A DNA stretch of 36,676 nucleotides, from contig JAAUTF010000001.1 in assembly GCA_012031775.1 (NCBI GenBank), forward strand, positions 1 to 36,676, written 5' to 3'. Made by a program: the position numbers and the translations under genes. Shown in pieces: positions 12,576 to 21,588 of the stretch. The notes under the pieces were generated by a model, which had not been told where the DNA came from, searched no databases, and saw only the letters and a program-made list of their open reading frames with translations. The DNA comes from Candidatus Altimarinota bacterium (lineage in GTDB: Bacteria > Chloroflexota > Chloroflexia > Chloroflexales > Chloroflexaceae). The stretch's first letter is position 1; every line of letters begins with the position of its first letter.

Positions 12576-13664
12576 ATGATTCGCTTAGTTATTCTACGAA
12601 TCCTGGAGAGCTACTTTCGCCACCGCTGGCTGTATCTCGTCCCCCTGGTGCTGATGACAGCGGTGGCCGGTGCCTATATCTTCACCTCCGAACGCGACTA
12701 TCTTTCGTCTGGTACGATGTATGTTCAGACACGAACGCTGCTCTCGACGCTCAGCGGCGATAAAGCTAGCTATTCGTACCGCACACCAGCCCAGATCACC
12801 AGCAACGAGATTCGCGAGCTTTTGCAGACCGAAGCGTTTGTGCGCTCGGCCATCCAGCAGACGAGCCTCGAAAGCCGGATGTCGTCTGGCCCCGATACCG
12901 TTGAAGAGACGCTTAAGCACTTCACCGACGCGGTCTGGGCGACGCCGGCCGGCGATAACCTGATCGTCTTTGGTGCCACCGATAAAGACCCGACGCTTGC
13001 CCAGCAGATGGCGAACGCGCTGGTGAACACCTACATCCAGTGGAATAAGAACAGCGGGCGGCAGGAAAGTGTTGTCGCGCAGACGTTTTTTGCCGATCTG
13101 ATCACTCCCTATCAGCGCGAGCTCGACAGTGCCCGCCAGGAACTGCGCGACTATCTGCGTAAGCACCCGCTGCCGGTGCGCGGCGAGCGACCGGCCGAAG
13201 AGCAACTCGAGATCGACCGTATGCAATCGGCGGTGAATGAGGCTTCCGATCGGCTCTCCAGCGCGCTTGAGAAAGAAGAAGCGGCGCGCCTGTCTATGAA
13301 GAAATCCGATAGCATCACCGATCAGGCGTATACCGTAGTAGATGCGCCGCAGGTTCCGCTAAAGCCTAATACCTCTCTGCGCAGCCTGGCCATTGAAGGT
13401 GCTATTTTTGCCACTATCGGCGCTGTTTTGAGCCTTGCGGCGGTGCTGGGCGGTGCCCTGATGGACCGCAGCTTCCGCTTTCCGCTCGATGTCCATCACG
13501 GTTTGAATTTGCCGGTGTTGGCTATGGTTCCGCAGGTGAAGACGCCGCGCCGCAAGCGCACACCTGCCCCAGAGAAGCAGCGCAAGGGAACGACCGAGAA
13601 CCCGGATAGCGAGGTTGTCGGACAGCCTGCCATGGCCGCAAGCAGCGACACGCCGCTGGCCTAG
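12576..13664 (+). CDS. Wzz/CapA-type polysaccharide chain-length determinant (co-polymerase)
   Basis: This 362-residue protein has a transmembrane segment at about residues 18-37, a long extracytoplasmic helical region with coiled-coil character (about 180-260), and a second membrane segment at about 271-296 followed by a basic cytoplasmic tail. That is the standard two-helix layout of Wzz/YwqC-type co-polymerases, which set polymer length together with Wzy. I chose the ATG at 12576 because GGAGAG at 12563-12568 sits seven bases upstream; the frame is open further upstream but lacks that signal. No tyrosine-kinase domain is fused to it. The separate CpsD-like protein at 15221 is probably its cytoplasmic partner, although that protein has lost its P-loop. 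The gene heads the flippase/polymerase block. Confidence 0.88.
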   Translation: MIRLVILRILESYFRHRWLYLVPLVLMTAVAGAYIFTSERDYLSSGTMYVQTRTLLSTLSGDKASYSYRTPAQITSNEIRELLQTEAFVRSAIQQTSLESRMSSGPDTVEETLKHFTDAVWATPAGDNLIVFGATDKDPTLAQQMANALVNTYIQWNKNSGRQESVVAQTFFADLITPYQRELDSARQELRDYLRKHPLPVRGERPAEEQLEIDRMQSAVNEASDRLSSALEKEEAARLSMKKSDSITDQAYTVVDAPQVPLKPNTSLRSLAIEGAIFATIGAVLSLAAVLGGALMDRSFRFPLDVHHGLNLPVLAMVPQVKTPRRKRTPAPEKQRKGTTENPDSEVVGQPAMAASSDTPLA

Positions 13665-13715
13665 CCTCGCCCTGATCGAACGCTCACAGACGCACAGCAG
13701 GAAAGCGAACACGGT

Positions 13716-15207
13716 ATGAGTAACACGCGCACCACAATCGTCAAAAATGCCGGCGTGTTGGTGGCAACCCAGGTTGTCACCTGGGTGCTGACTCTCTTCC
13801 TCACGATCTTTTTACCGCGCTATCTTGGCCCTGAGGCGATGGGTTCGCTTGGTATCTCCTGGGCGATCTGGGCGATTGTGACAGTGCTGGCGAAGTTCGG
13901 CATGAACGTGCTGCTCTTCAAAGAAGTAGCCCGCGACCACGAACGCGCCCCTGATCTGTTGGGTGCCTCGCTGGTTTTACGCGTGCTGTTTTTTATCGTC
14001 GGTTATGGTCTGGTTTTAACCTATCTTCAGTTCGTGGATTACTCACCGCTCACTGTCTCTGTGGTGATGGTGATGGGGTTCTACCACCTTTCGATCCTGC
14101 TCTACGAAGGCTATCAGTTTAGCTTGCAGGGCATGGAAAAGATGCAGTATGTTTCGTTGGCTAGTATCGGCGGTAAGGTCATAAACACCGTCGTCGGCAT
14201 CAGTGTACTGCTGCTCGGCTATGGCATCTTCGCCATTACCAGCGTTTATATCGCCTCCGGCGTGGTGACACTGCTGCTGATGGCGTTATTTTTTGCACCA
14301 GTTCTACCGCCCGCGTCTGACCTTCAACGTAGCCAAGCTCTGGAGTACAGTTAAAGCCAGCTTGCCCTATCTTTTCTCTGGCTTTGCACTTGTGCTCTAC
14401 ACCGAAGTCGACGTTGTGGTGATCTCGTTGTTGGTCGACGAGCAGACCGTCGGTTGGTATGGTGCCGCCGACCGGCTTTTTGGCACAACGCTCTTCCTGC
14501 CGGTGGCGATTATGGCCTCGCTCTTCCCAACGCTGACGCGTACGCACAAACAAGCGCCGGAAGAACTGCCGCCGATGTTCCGGCGCGCCTTCGACATTAT
14601 GTTGCTTTTCGCCGTGCCGATCGGCCTCGGCATGATCGTGATCGCCGAGCCGCTGGTAGCACTGCTCTACGGGCCGGCCTTTGCACCCACCGCGCCGGTG
14701 CTCGCGATCAACGGTTTGGTCATTATCTTCACCTACATCACGATCCTGATCGGCCAGTATCTTGTGTCCACCGATCGTCAGCGTACCTGGGGTACGGTGA
14801 TCTTGCTGATGACTGCGCTCACCATTCCGCTCGACCTAATGTTGATACCCTGGGGCGTGCAGAATTTTAACAACGGTGCTATCGGCGGCGCGATGAGTTT
14901 TGTTGTGACCGAGTTGATTATGCTGACGATCGGCTTCCGTATGCTGCCCAAGGGTGCCCTTGGCTGGTCGACGCTGCGTAGTGCCGCGCTGATCGGCCTG
15001 GCAGGGCTTGGTATGGCCGCAGTGGCCTGGTATTTGCGCCCCTATTTTATCGCTGTTCCCATTCTTGCTGGTGCTATTACCTACATTAGCTTGGTGCTGC
15101 TACTACGTGTTATCCCACGCGCCGATCTCGATCTGATCTTGGGTATGGGGCGCCAGGCTGTAAACAAAGTACGCCGCAAAGTTTCGCGCTCGCCCAGCGC
15201 AATCTAG
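13716..15207 (+). CDS. Wzx-type polysaccharide flippase (MATE/PST superfamily); one apparent frameshift
   Basis: The product would be about 497 residues with many hydrophobic helices. It begins with the typical amphipathic start (KNAGVLVATQVVTWVLTLFL) and an early LPRYLGPEAMG motif characteristic of O-antigen/teichoic-acid exporters. It would move lipid-linked repeat units across the membrane. The first frame ends at 14354 and the second half continues from about 14293 in the next frame (YRPRLTFNVAKLW...). The shift coincides with the six-T run at 14287-14292, and removing one T joins the halves cleanly, so an indel artefact is likely. The gene lies 51 bases after the Wzz-like gene and just before the CpsD-like gene. 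Confidence 0.87.
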
Positions 15208-15220
15208 GAGATCTACTATT

Positions 15221-15994
15221 ATGCTCGGACTGCTGCGCAAAAAAGAGACGCTTGTCGTCGATGCCAGTCTCGATATTCGCACTCCGGATGGTACAACGCT
15301 GCTGAGCATTCCTTCCGAGGTGATCAGCGTGTTTCGCCGTATGATCACCGGGCTACAGTTCCGCGAAACGCTGCCCGCCTGCACTGCGTTGACGGCCACC
15401 CTTCGCTTCGAAGGCGTTACATACAACACCCTGGCGCTGGCGACAACGCTGGCGAGCGATACTGGAGCGCGTGTGTGTGCGGTCGAGACGAATTGGTTGG
15501 CACCGGGTATGTATCAGCAGTTGGCGTTCGAGCCGCAGCCCAAGCGCCGTCGCAAAGACGAAGCGCCACCCGTGGCACGCTTCGCCGCTACCCCCGGCCT
15601 CGCTGGCCTGATCGATGGCAGTGCGACACTCGACGAAGCGCTGATCGCTACCGAGCACCAGAATTTGAAGCTGCTGCCCGCCGGTACCCTGGCCCCCGAA
15701 CGACGCCCTGGCCTGGTGCGCAGCGCAACCTTACGCGAGACGCTGGCCAACCTGAGCGAGCATTTCGACTATGTACTGCTCGATGTGCCGGCAGTGTTAG
15801 CCAGCAGCGACGGTATCGCTCTGGCCTCGCTTGGCGAAGCCTGCTGTTTTATCGTTCGTCAGGGTGTGACGCCGAGCACACAGGTGCAGCAAGCACTGGA
15901 TGAAGTTAAACATCTGCGTATGCTCGGTGTTGTGCTGAACCAGGTGCAGATCCACACGCCGCGTTTTATCCGTAACTTCATCCCGCAGGAGTAA
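15221..15994 (+). CDS. CpsD/CapB-like (BY-kinase family) protein lacking the Walker A lysine
   Basis: This 257-residue protein keeps the length and order of the cytoplasmic tyrosine-kinase partner of Wzz proteins. An N-terminal E.....R......F region (about 33-47) is followed by a P-loop-like position at residues 59-70, an A'-like segment at 86-95, a recognisable Walker B (YVLLDVPAVLASSDG, from about 183) and a GVVLNQ motif near the end. The expected GEGKST is replaced by FEGVTYNT, and the A' aspartates by ETNW, so ATP binding looks lost. No C-terminal tyrosine cluster is seen. It may act as a structural or regulatory partner of the Wzz-like protein. A GGAG motif precedes the ATG, and the gene starts 13 bases after the flippase stop, consistent with one operon. 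Confidence 0.75.
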   Translation: MLGLLRKKETLVVDASLDIRTPDGTTLLSIPSEVISVFRRMITGLQFRETLPACTALTATLRFEGVTYNTLALATTLASDTGARVCAVETNWLAPGMYQQLAFEPQPKRRRKDEAPPVARFAATPGLAGLIDGSATLDEALIATEHQNLKLLPAGTLAPERRPGLVRSATLRETLANLSEHFDYVLLDVPAVLASSDGIALASLGEACCFIVRQGVTPSTQVQQALDEVKHLRMLGVVLNQVQIHTPRFIRNFIPQE

Positions 15995-15998
15995 TGCG

Positions 15999-16142
15999 AT
16001 GAAGTTCTTTTTGCTCTTTTTATTTGTGAGTTTTGTCGTTGGTATCGCACTGCGTAAGCATAAACTGCAGTGGAGTATGCTCACGTTGTTCGGCCTGGCC
16101 TGCTTTATCGCTTTCGGCTACTTCTTTTTGCGTCAAATTTGA
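15999..16142 (+). CDS. Small membrane protein, 47 residues
   Basis: A short frame begins MKFFLLFLFV and ends FFLRQI. It has two hydrophobic segments (about residues 2-17 and 26-44) separated by a basic turn (RKHK). A good ribosome binding site (CAGGAG at 15986-15991) lies seven bases upstream, inside the end of the CpsD-like gene whose stop is at 15994. I do not recognise a family. Its position between the Wzz/Wzx/CpsD-like block and the polymerase suggests a small accessory subunit of the assembly complex, which is inference. Confidence 0.6.
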   Translation: MKFFLLFLFVSFVVGIALRKHKLQWSMLTLFGLACFIAFGYFFLRQI

Positions 16143-16219
16143 TGGTTTAAAAGTGTGACACTGCGTATACTGGGGGAGCCCTGACGCGCAGAGTCACGTT
16201 TTATAGGCCATTTCACGGT

Positions 16220-17778
16220 ATGGCAATCAATACCTTACCTATTCACAAAGATATCTACCGTGTCGATGCTCAGCAGCGTCGCGCTGGCATCGCCTGGTGG
16301 CTCTGGTTTGCGCTGATCGCAGGCCTCAGCGCCTTGCTCGGCGCACGTATGTTGCTGCGCGGCCCTGATGCTGCCTTGATCGCCTGGCTGCTCTACCTCA
16401 TCGGTATCGCGGCGATTATTTACCAGCCCCGGTTCGGGATCTACCTTACGCTGCTCTGCGGTCTCGTGGCGGATACGCGGCTTTCTGCCTGGTATCCTTT
16501 TCTGAAGAATTTTTCCGCTCGTGAGTCGATCTTTTTCGTTCACGATCGTCTCATTATCAACGCTGCCGAGTTATATCTAGTGCTCACGGCGCTGGTATGG
16601 CTTGGCCGTGGCCTGATGCAGCGCAAGCTGACCTTCCATCGCGGGCCGCTTTTCTGGCCGGCGCTGATCTTTCTTGGCTTTGTTAGCTACGGGGTGATCT
16701 ACGGCATCGTCCTTCGCAATGGTGATGTTAATATTGGCCTCTGGGAGGCGCGGGCGATTTTTTATCTGCCCCTGATGCTGCTGCTGGTTACGAATCTTAT
16801 CGAGCGCCGCGAACACGTCAGCGTGCTGCTCTGGTGCGCTGCCATCGGCATTTTTATCGATAGCATCGCCGGTGTCGCCTTTGTTCATGGTACCTTGGGC
16901 TGGGACATCGCCTCTGTCGATCGTATTCAGGATCACGCTGGCTCTATTCACGCCAATACGGTCTTTATTATGCTGGTTGGCATGTTGATGTTCCGTGTGG
17001 CGTATCGTCAGCGGCTCGCCTTGTTGCTGATTTTGCCGACGATCGCGATCGCTTATCTGGCTAACCAGCGTCGCTCGGCATACCTGACTCTAGGCATCGC
17101 GCTGCTGCTCGTGATGATTTTGCTCTACTTCGAGCGCCCGCGCGCGTTCTGGTTCATCACCCCGATTGTCTCTTTATTTGGTTTGGCTTACCTGGCAGTA
17201 TTCTGGAACGCCAGCGGTATCTTGGCGCTGCCGGCCAGCGCGGTTAAATCGGTGCTCGCGCCCATGGTGCGTCGGAGGATTATCAGTCGAACCTCTATCG
17301 TATCATCGAAAATATGAACACCATGTTCACAATTAAGACAGCACCGTTTCAAGGTGTGGGCTTCGGCAAAAAGTTCTTCATTGTGCGCCGTATGCCCGAC
17401 ATCAGCCACTTCGTCTGGTGGGAATATATGACCCACAATTCGATCATGTGGATGTGGATGAAAACCGGCCTCGGCGGCTTTCTTGCCATGCTTGTGCTGA
17501 TCGGCGCGGCGCTGATCAACGGCGTGCGCTGCATTTTCCGTATGCCTGGCGATATGATGAGCGTGGCGGCGCTAGTGGCAACGCTCTATGTGGTGATGCA
17601 TTTTATCTACGCCTACGTTGATATTTCCTGGGATAGCCAGAGCATGATCTATATGGGCGCGATGATGGGCCTGATCAACTGCCTGGAACGCATCGTCGAT
17701 ACGCCAGCACCGCTCGCTGAGCGCCGCTGGCCCTGGCAACCGCATCCGCAAGCACAGCCTGGTCTGCGACCACTCTAA
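16220..17778 (+). CDS. Wzy polymerase / O-antigen ligase-like membrane protein; one apparent frameshift
   Basis: The reconstructed protein of about 519 residues has ten or more predicted membrane helices. The region after the hydrophobic N-terminal half matches the Wzy_C/WaaL pattern: NQRRSAYLTLGIAL, then a soluble loop with GVGFGKKF and an HNSIMWMWMKTG motif holding the conserved His-Asn pair. The first frame stops at 17317 and the frame carrying NLYRIIENMNTMF takes over at about 17266, so one base appears missing near 17255-17266. It would polymerise the exported repeat units or ligate them to an acceptor; sequence alone does not separate the two. The upstream ribosome binding site is weak. 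Poor promoter-like elements lie in the 77-base gap (TATACT at 16166-16171). Confidence 0.82.
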
Positions 17779-17794
17779 CCAGCAGGAGACACCG

Positions 17795-18391
17795 ATGACG
17801 CAGCTTGAACAGCAGATCGCGCCCGTCGAAACAGCGCCGGCCCAGGGAAACAAGATTTTGCGCGTTTTGCGCGAAGAGACGAATAATGTCCATCCTCGGC
17901 TTTTGTTTGCCCAAATGATCTGCGCGCTTTTGCCGGTGCATACCGGCTATCGCGTGCGCGCCGCCGCGCTACGTATGGTCGGTTTTCAGATCGGTCGTGG
18001 TACGATGTTCTACGATCTGCCCGCGATCAGCGGCAGCGACGAACTGCATAATCATCTGGTGATCGGTAAGGCCTGTCGCTTTAATCTGCGCACTTCGCTA
18101 GAACTTGGCGCGCGCATCACCATCGGCGATAACGTCGGCGTCGGAGCCGAGACGATGTTTCTCACCACTTCGCACGAGTTCGGCCCTGCCGAGCGCCGCT
18201 GTGGCCCGCAGCGTAAGGGGCCGATCACCATTGGTAACGGTGTCTGGATCGGTGTGCGCTCGACGATCTTGCCGGGTGTAACCATCGGCGATGGTGCGGT
18301 TGTGGCTGCTGGCTCGCTCGTCAATCGCGATGTCGCGGCGAATACGCTGGTCGCCGGTGTTCCGGCCAAACAACTTAAGGAACTGGCCTGA
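17795..18391 (+). CDS. Hexapeptide-repeat acyltransferase (WcaF/maltose O-acetyltransferase type)
   Basis: This intact 198-residue protein has left-handed beta-helix repeats from about residue 85. These include LVIGKACRFN, ITIGDNVGVGAE and GPITIGNGVWIGVRSTILPG, ending in the typical GSLVNRDVAANTLVAGVPAK. The histidine in TTSHEFG occupies the usual acetyl-CoA-dependent catalytic position. It would acetylate a sugar of the repeat unit. A strong ribosome binding site (AGGAGA at 17784-17789) sits five bases before the ATG, and the gap after the polymerase stop is 16 bases, so the two genes are probably cotranscribed. Confidence 0.88.
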   Translation: MTQLEQQIAPVETAPAQGNKILRVLREETNNVHPRLLFAQMICALLPVHTGYRVRAAALRMVGFQIGRGTMFYDLPAISGSDELHNHLVIGKACRFNLRTSLELGARITIGDNVGVGAETMFLTTSHEFGPAERRCGPQRKGPITIGNGVWIGVRSTILPGVTIGDGAVVAAGSLVNRDVAANTLVAGVPAKQLKELA

Positions 18392-18413
18392 TTTTTCGTT
18401 TTGTGGATGATTG

Positions 18414-18461
18414 CGCCGGTGCCGATCGGTGGCGTTGCAGCCACCCCTCGTAGCACCGGCG
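18414..18461 (+). terminator. Nested GC-rich hairpin (terminator or structured leader)
   Basis: CGCCGGTGC at 18414-18422 pairs perfectly with GCACCGGCG at 18453-18461. Inside it, GGTGGC at 18428-18433 pairs with GCCACC at 18440-18445. The structure starts 22 bases after the acyltransferase stop, 20 bases before the next start codon, and is followed by TCGTTATCTTT. It could end the upstream transcript or shape the leader of the next one. Confidence 0.5.
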
Positions 18462-18481
18462 TCGTTATCTTTCAAACTACT

Positions 18482-19755
18482 ATGTTTAAGAATTTCACAA
18501 TCGTCATCCTGGCCTTGTTAGTGCTGGGGTTGAGCGCTGCGCTCTTTCAGGTGCAGCGCCAGCCCGGGCCGGTTGTCGCCGAGCAGCAAAGCTCAGCCGC
18601 CCCACGCCCCACGCTAGGGGCAACGGCCACGCCGCCGCCGCCCACCGGCACGGCCAGTGCCGACGGTGCTTTTGTCGCCACCTTCGACGGGCGCCGGCAG
18701 CGCCACAGCCCTGGCAGCCCGCCACCTGGGATGTCACCATTCACTCGCGCGATAAAGCCAACCGCGAGACACTCGACCCGATGGCAGCCATGCATGGCCA
18801 CGATTGCGCCGGCCCGCCCGCAACGCATCAGATGTCGCAGTATGAACAGGCTGTCTTTCTCTGTAACGACCATGTGATGACTGCCCTGAACGCCGATGGC
18901 TACGGCATGATTTACCTGACCCCGAATCAGATGGTCGATTTTAGCGCTGGTGAGGCGGTTGTTAGCTTCGATCTCTCTACCGAGCGCACCTCGCTGCGCG
19001 ATTGGGTCGATATCTGGATCACGCCCTACGAAGAAAATGTGCAGCTTGTGCTTGAAGATCGCCTGCCCGATGGCAACGGCGAGCCGCGTAATGCGATTCA
19101 CATCCGTATGGATCAGTTCGACGGCAAGACGATCTTTCGCGCTAGCGTGGTGCGCGATTTTGTCGCTGAGCGCGTCGCGCAACACCCAGAGAGTAAGCCT
19201 TACGAGGCCGTGCTGGAGCCGAGCGCGAAGAAGCGCGACCGCTTCGAATTACGTATTTCGCGCGACCATCTGAAGTTCGGTATGCCAGAGCATGATCTCT
19301 GGTGGGTTGATGCGCCGATAGCACCGCTCAACTGGCAGAACGGCGTGGTGCAGTTCGGTCACCATTCATACAATCCAACTAAATGCGACGGCTGCACGCC
19401 TAATACCTGGCACTGGGATACGATCGCCATCAGCCCAACGCGCCCGTTCACAATAATGGGGCTTGGCCCGGCGCTGCTCCACGCCGATGCAAGTACCCGC
19501 CTGATGTTGCCGCAGCCCGCGCCAGCGGCGGCTCATCTGCGGTTCACCGCGATCGGCGAGCAGATCGAGCTGAGCTTCGACGGTGGTACGACCTGGCAGG
19601 CAGCACAGAGCCAGCGTATTGAACAGCGCGCCGATGAACGCTTCACCTCGTATTGGCATCCGTTGCCGCCAGGGACGCGCGAGGTGCAGCTGAGAGGCAA
19701 ACCTTTTTGGGGCGGCGATTGGTACGCACGTAATTTTAGCGTCTGGGCCAAATAA
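18482..19755 (+). CDS. Exported protein of unknown function, copy 2 of the two-member family; one apparent frameshift
   Basis: This is a paralogue of the 10654-12125 product. It begins MFKNFTIVILALLVLG, a signal anchor or signal peptide, followed by a Thr/Pro/Ala-rich linker and the family core: FDG, TWDVTIHSR, MAAMHGHDCAGPPATH, YGMIYLTPNQMVDF, KKRDRFE, CDGCTPNTWHWD and the closing GKPFWGGDWYARN. The frame changes near 18690 (one G apparently missing from a GGG run), which joins FDG to APAAPQPWQPATWDV. Unlike copy 1 it lacks the YLPAIM tail and ends soon after the core. No clear ribosome binding site precedes 18482, so the start is uncertain. Its place inside the polysaccharide operon suggests that the family acts on, or binds, the exported polymer. 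Confidence 0.72.
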
Positions 19756-19787
19756 CAAGACGCAGGCCTAGCCTACTCCATCACATC

Positions 19788-19825
19788 TTCGTGGTGTGGC
19801 AGCTTTACTGTGACACCACCACGAA
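19788..19825 (+). terminator. Imperfect hairpin between the exported protein and acyltransferase genes
   Basis: TTCGTGGTG at 19788-19796 pairs with CACCACGAA at 19817-19825, with partial pairing inside. It lies 32 bases after the stop at 19755 and has no T tract. It could be a weak terminator or a processing site. Confidence 0.35.
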
Positions 19826-19880
19826 CTCCTGCAAATGAGCGACTTGAGAACTTGAGCGAAGCGACCGTAAGGAGAAACTA

Positions 19881-20500
19881 ATGTCTACGCCCTATACTAC
19901 GGACGATAGGCACGCGGCGTTGGGTCGCGGAACGCTCACCCGGGTGCGCGAGGCGATGGCGAAATACAATCTTTCCCAGATCTGCACGACGGCCGCGCCG
20001 TGTTGGCTGCGCGCTGGGCTTTTCGCGGGGCCGATCGCCTTGGCCCCAAAGTGCGGCTCTGGGGCCGCGCTTTTGTGCGCAATGATGGCACAATGCACAT
20101 TGGCGACCGCTGCCGCCTCACGGGCACGATCACGCCCTTGCAGATCGTGGCTGGTAATGGGGGCACGCTCGAAATAGGCGAGCAGGTTGCGATCAACTAC
20201 GGCACATCGATCGCGGCAAGCATGCTCGTTCGTATCGGTGCGCGATCGCGTATGGGAACCTACTGCCTCTTGATGGATAATAATTTTCATCATCTTGAGC
20301 CAGAACGCCGTAACGAACGCCCGCCCTCACGTCCGATTATTCTCGAAGAAGACGTATGGCTGGGCGCGCGCGTCATTGTGCTTCCGGGCGTTCATATCGG
20401 TGCCGGTAGCGTGATCGGGGCGGGCAGTGTGGTTACGCGGGATATTCCGCCGCGCACGCTCGCAGCAGGGTTGCCAGCTAAGGTAATTCGAGAAATTTAA
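19881..20500 (+). CDS. Hexapeptide-repeat acyltransferase; one apparent frameshift
   Basis: A strong ribosome binding site (AAGGAG at 19870-19875) precedes the ATG. The first frame gives MSTPYTTDDRHAAL to about AKYNLS. The sense then continues in another frame from about 19979 (DLHDGRAVLAARWAFRGADR) to the stop at 20500, so one base appears missing near 19972-19979. The C-terminal part is a left-handed beta-helix with VRLWGRAFV, GTLEIGEQVAINYG, VWLGARVIVLPGVHIGAGS and the typical end RTLAAGLPAKVIREI; MDNNFHH carries a likely catalytic histidine. It is probably an O-acetyltransferase acting on the polysaccharide repeat unit. The short size (about 206 residues) is normal for the family. Confidence 0.8.
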
Positions 20501-20518
20501 ACGTTTTAACCAATAGCC

Positions 20519-20548
20519 GGGCGAGTAGTCAACGGCGACTACCCGCCC
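20519..20548 (+). terminator. Terminator-like hairpin after the acyltransferase gene
   Basis: GGGCGAGTAGTC at 20519-20530 pairs with GACTACCCGCCC at 20537-20548 with one G-T wobble and a six-base loop, 19 bases after the stop codon. No T run follows. It may separate the first half of the locus from the glycosyltransferase genes. Confidence 0.45.
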
Positions 20549-20580
20549 ATTGTCGTCGCAGCAGCGGAGCGCGCTTTTTA

Positions 20581-21588
20581 GTGCGTAATTCATGTATGAC
20601 ATCAATGGTTGAGTCGGCAATGGTGGACATCGTCATCCCTACCTGTGGGCGGGGGGACTTGGTGGAAACAGCTATTGCCAGTATTCGTAAAAGCGTGTGG
20701 ACAGCGTTTTCGCTTTGGGTTGTTGATCAGAGCGATGATGATACAACCGAGCAAGCGGTGATGCGCCACGCGCAAGAAGACCAGCGCGTTCACTACATTC
20801 ATATTGGTGAGCGCGGCGCAAGCCTAGCGCGGAATATCGGCGCATCGGCCGGGAGCGCTCCGTACATTCTTTTTACCGACGACGACTGCCGTGTCCGTGA
20901 AGACTGGATCGGCGCGATGGTCAACGAGTTGCGCTGCGGCGAAACCTGGGCGGTCTTCGGCCAGGTGGTGCCGGATGAAAGCTTTCCGCAGCCGAGCATC
21001 CGCGACGCCCAATCGGTCAACGAGAGCATCACGATCGCAGTGAAGGTGAACCCCAACCGCGAGGTATACGAGGGGCAGCGTTTCAACCTGGGTTTTGGCC
21101 ATGGCGCAAATATGGGCATGAGCCGCCACTACTACGAGCGGCTAAACGGTTTCGACGAAGAATTAGGCGCTGGCGGCCGGTTCCGTGCCTGGGAAGACCG
21201 CGATATCGGCTACCGCGTTTTAGCCCAGAAGGGTCGCATTATCTATACACCGCGTGCTATTATTTATCATCGGCACTGGCGGCAGTGGAACGAAGTGCGC
21301 CGTACCTATCGCAACTATGCGATCGGTGCAGGGGCCACGGCGGCGAAATACCTCCGCTGCGGCGACCTTGGCGGGGGTTATTTGCTGCTCGAGTGGCTGC
21401 TTGATCAAGGGGTGCGGCAGGTGCTCTCGGGCATTATCAAGTGGCGGAGCTGGCAGAAAGTGACGATTGGGATGCTGCAACTTGTCTATCCGTGGGTAGG
21501 GGTTGCACAGAGTTTACGCGCTCAGGTTGATCCTGCGGCCAAGCGTTATCTTGGCACTGCTACCGAAACAATTCAATCGCACGTATGA
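20581..21588 (+). CDS. Family 2 glycosyltransferase (GT-A fold)
   Basis: This 335-residue protein has a GT-A core: VDIVIPTCGRGD (about residues 15-26), WVVDQSDDDT, ASLARNIGASAG, the metal-binding FTDDDC at about 98-103, and the acceptor-side WEDRDIGYR near 204 that supplies the catalytic acid pair. The C-terminal 100 residues are hydrophobic and amphipathic, suggesting membrane association. It would add a sugar from an NDP-sugar to the lipid-linked intermediate; the specificity cannot be read. The start is uncertain: GTG at 20581 has a distant GGAG, and in-frame ATGs lie at 20596, 20605 and 20620. Its end overlaps the next gene by four bases (ATGA), which indicates translational coupling. It resembles the product of 31575-32495. 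Confidence 0.88.
   Translation: MRNSCMTSMVESAMVDIVIPTCGRGDLVETAIASIRKSVWTAFSLWVVDQSDDDTTEQAVMRHAQEDQRVHYIHIGERGASLARNIGASAGSAPYILFTDDDCRVREDWIGAMVNELRCGETWAVFGQVVPDESFPQPSIRDAQSVNESITIAVKVNPNREVYEGQRFNLGFGHGANMGMSRHYYERLNGFDEELGAGGRFRAWEDRDIGYRVLAQKGRIIYTPRAIIYHRHWRQWNEVRRTYRNYAIGAGATAAKYLRCGDLGGGYLLLEWLLDQGVRQVLSGIIKWRSWQKVTIGMLQLVYPWVGVAQSLRAQVDPAAKRYLGTATETIQSHV

Noticed and set aside
14280-14300. Programmed ribosomal frameshifting in the flippase gene at the T6 run
   Set aside because: A slippery-looking run is present. However, similar shifts occur in nine other genes with no common motif or stimulatory structure, and flippases are not known to be made this way, so an indel error is more likely.
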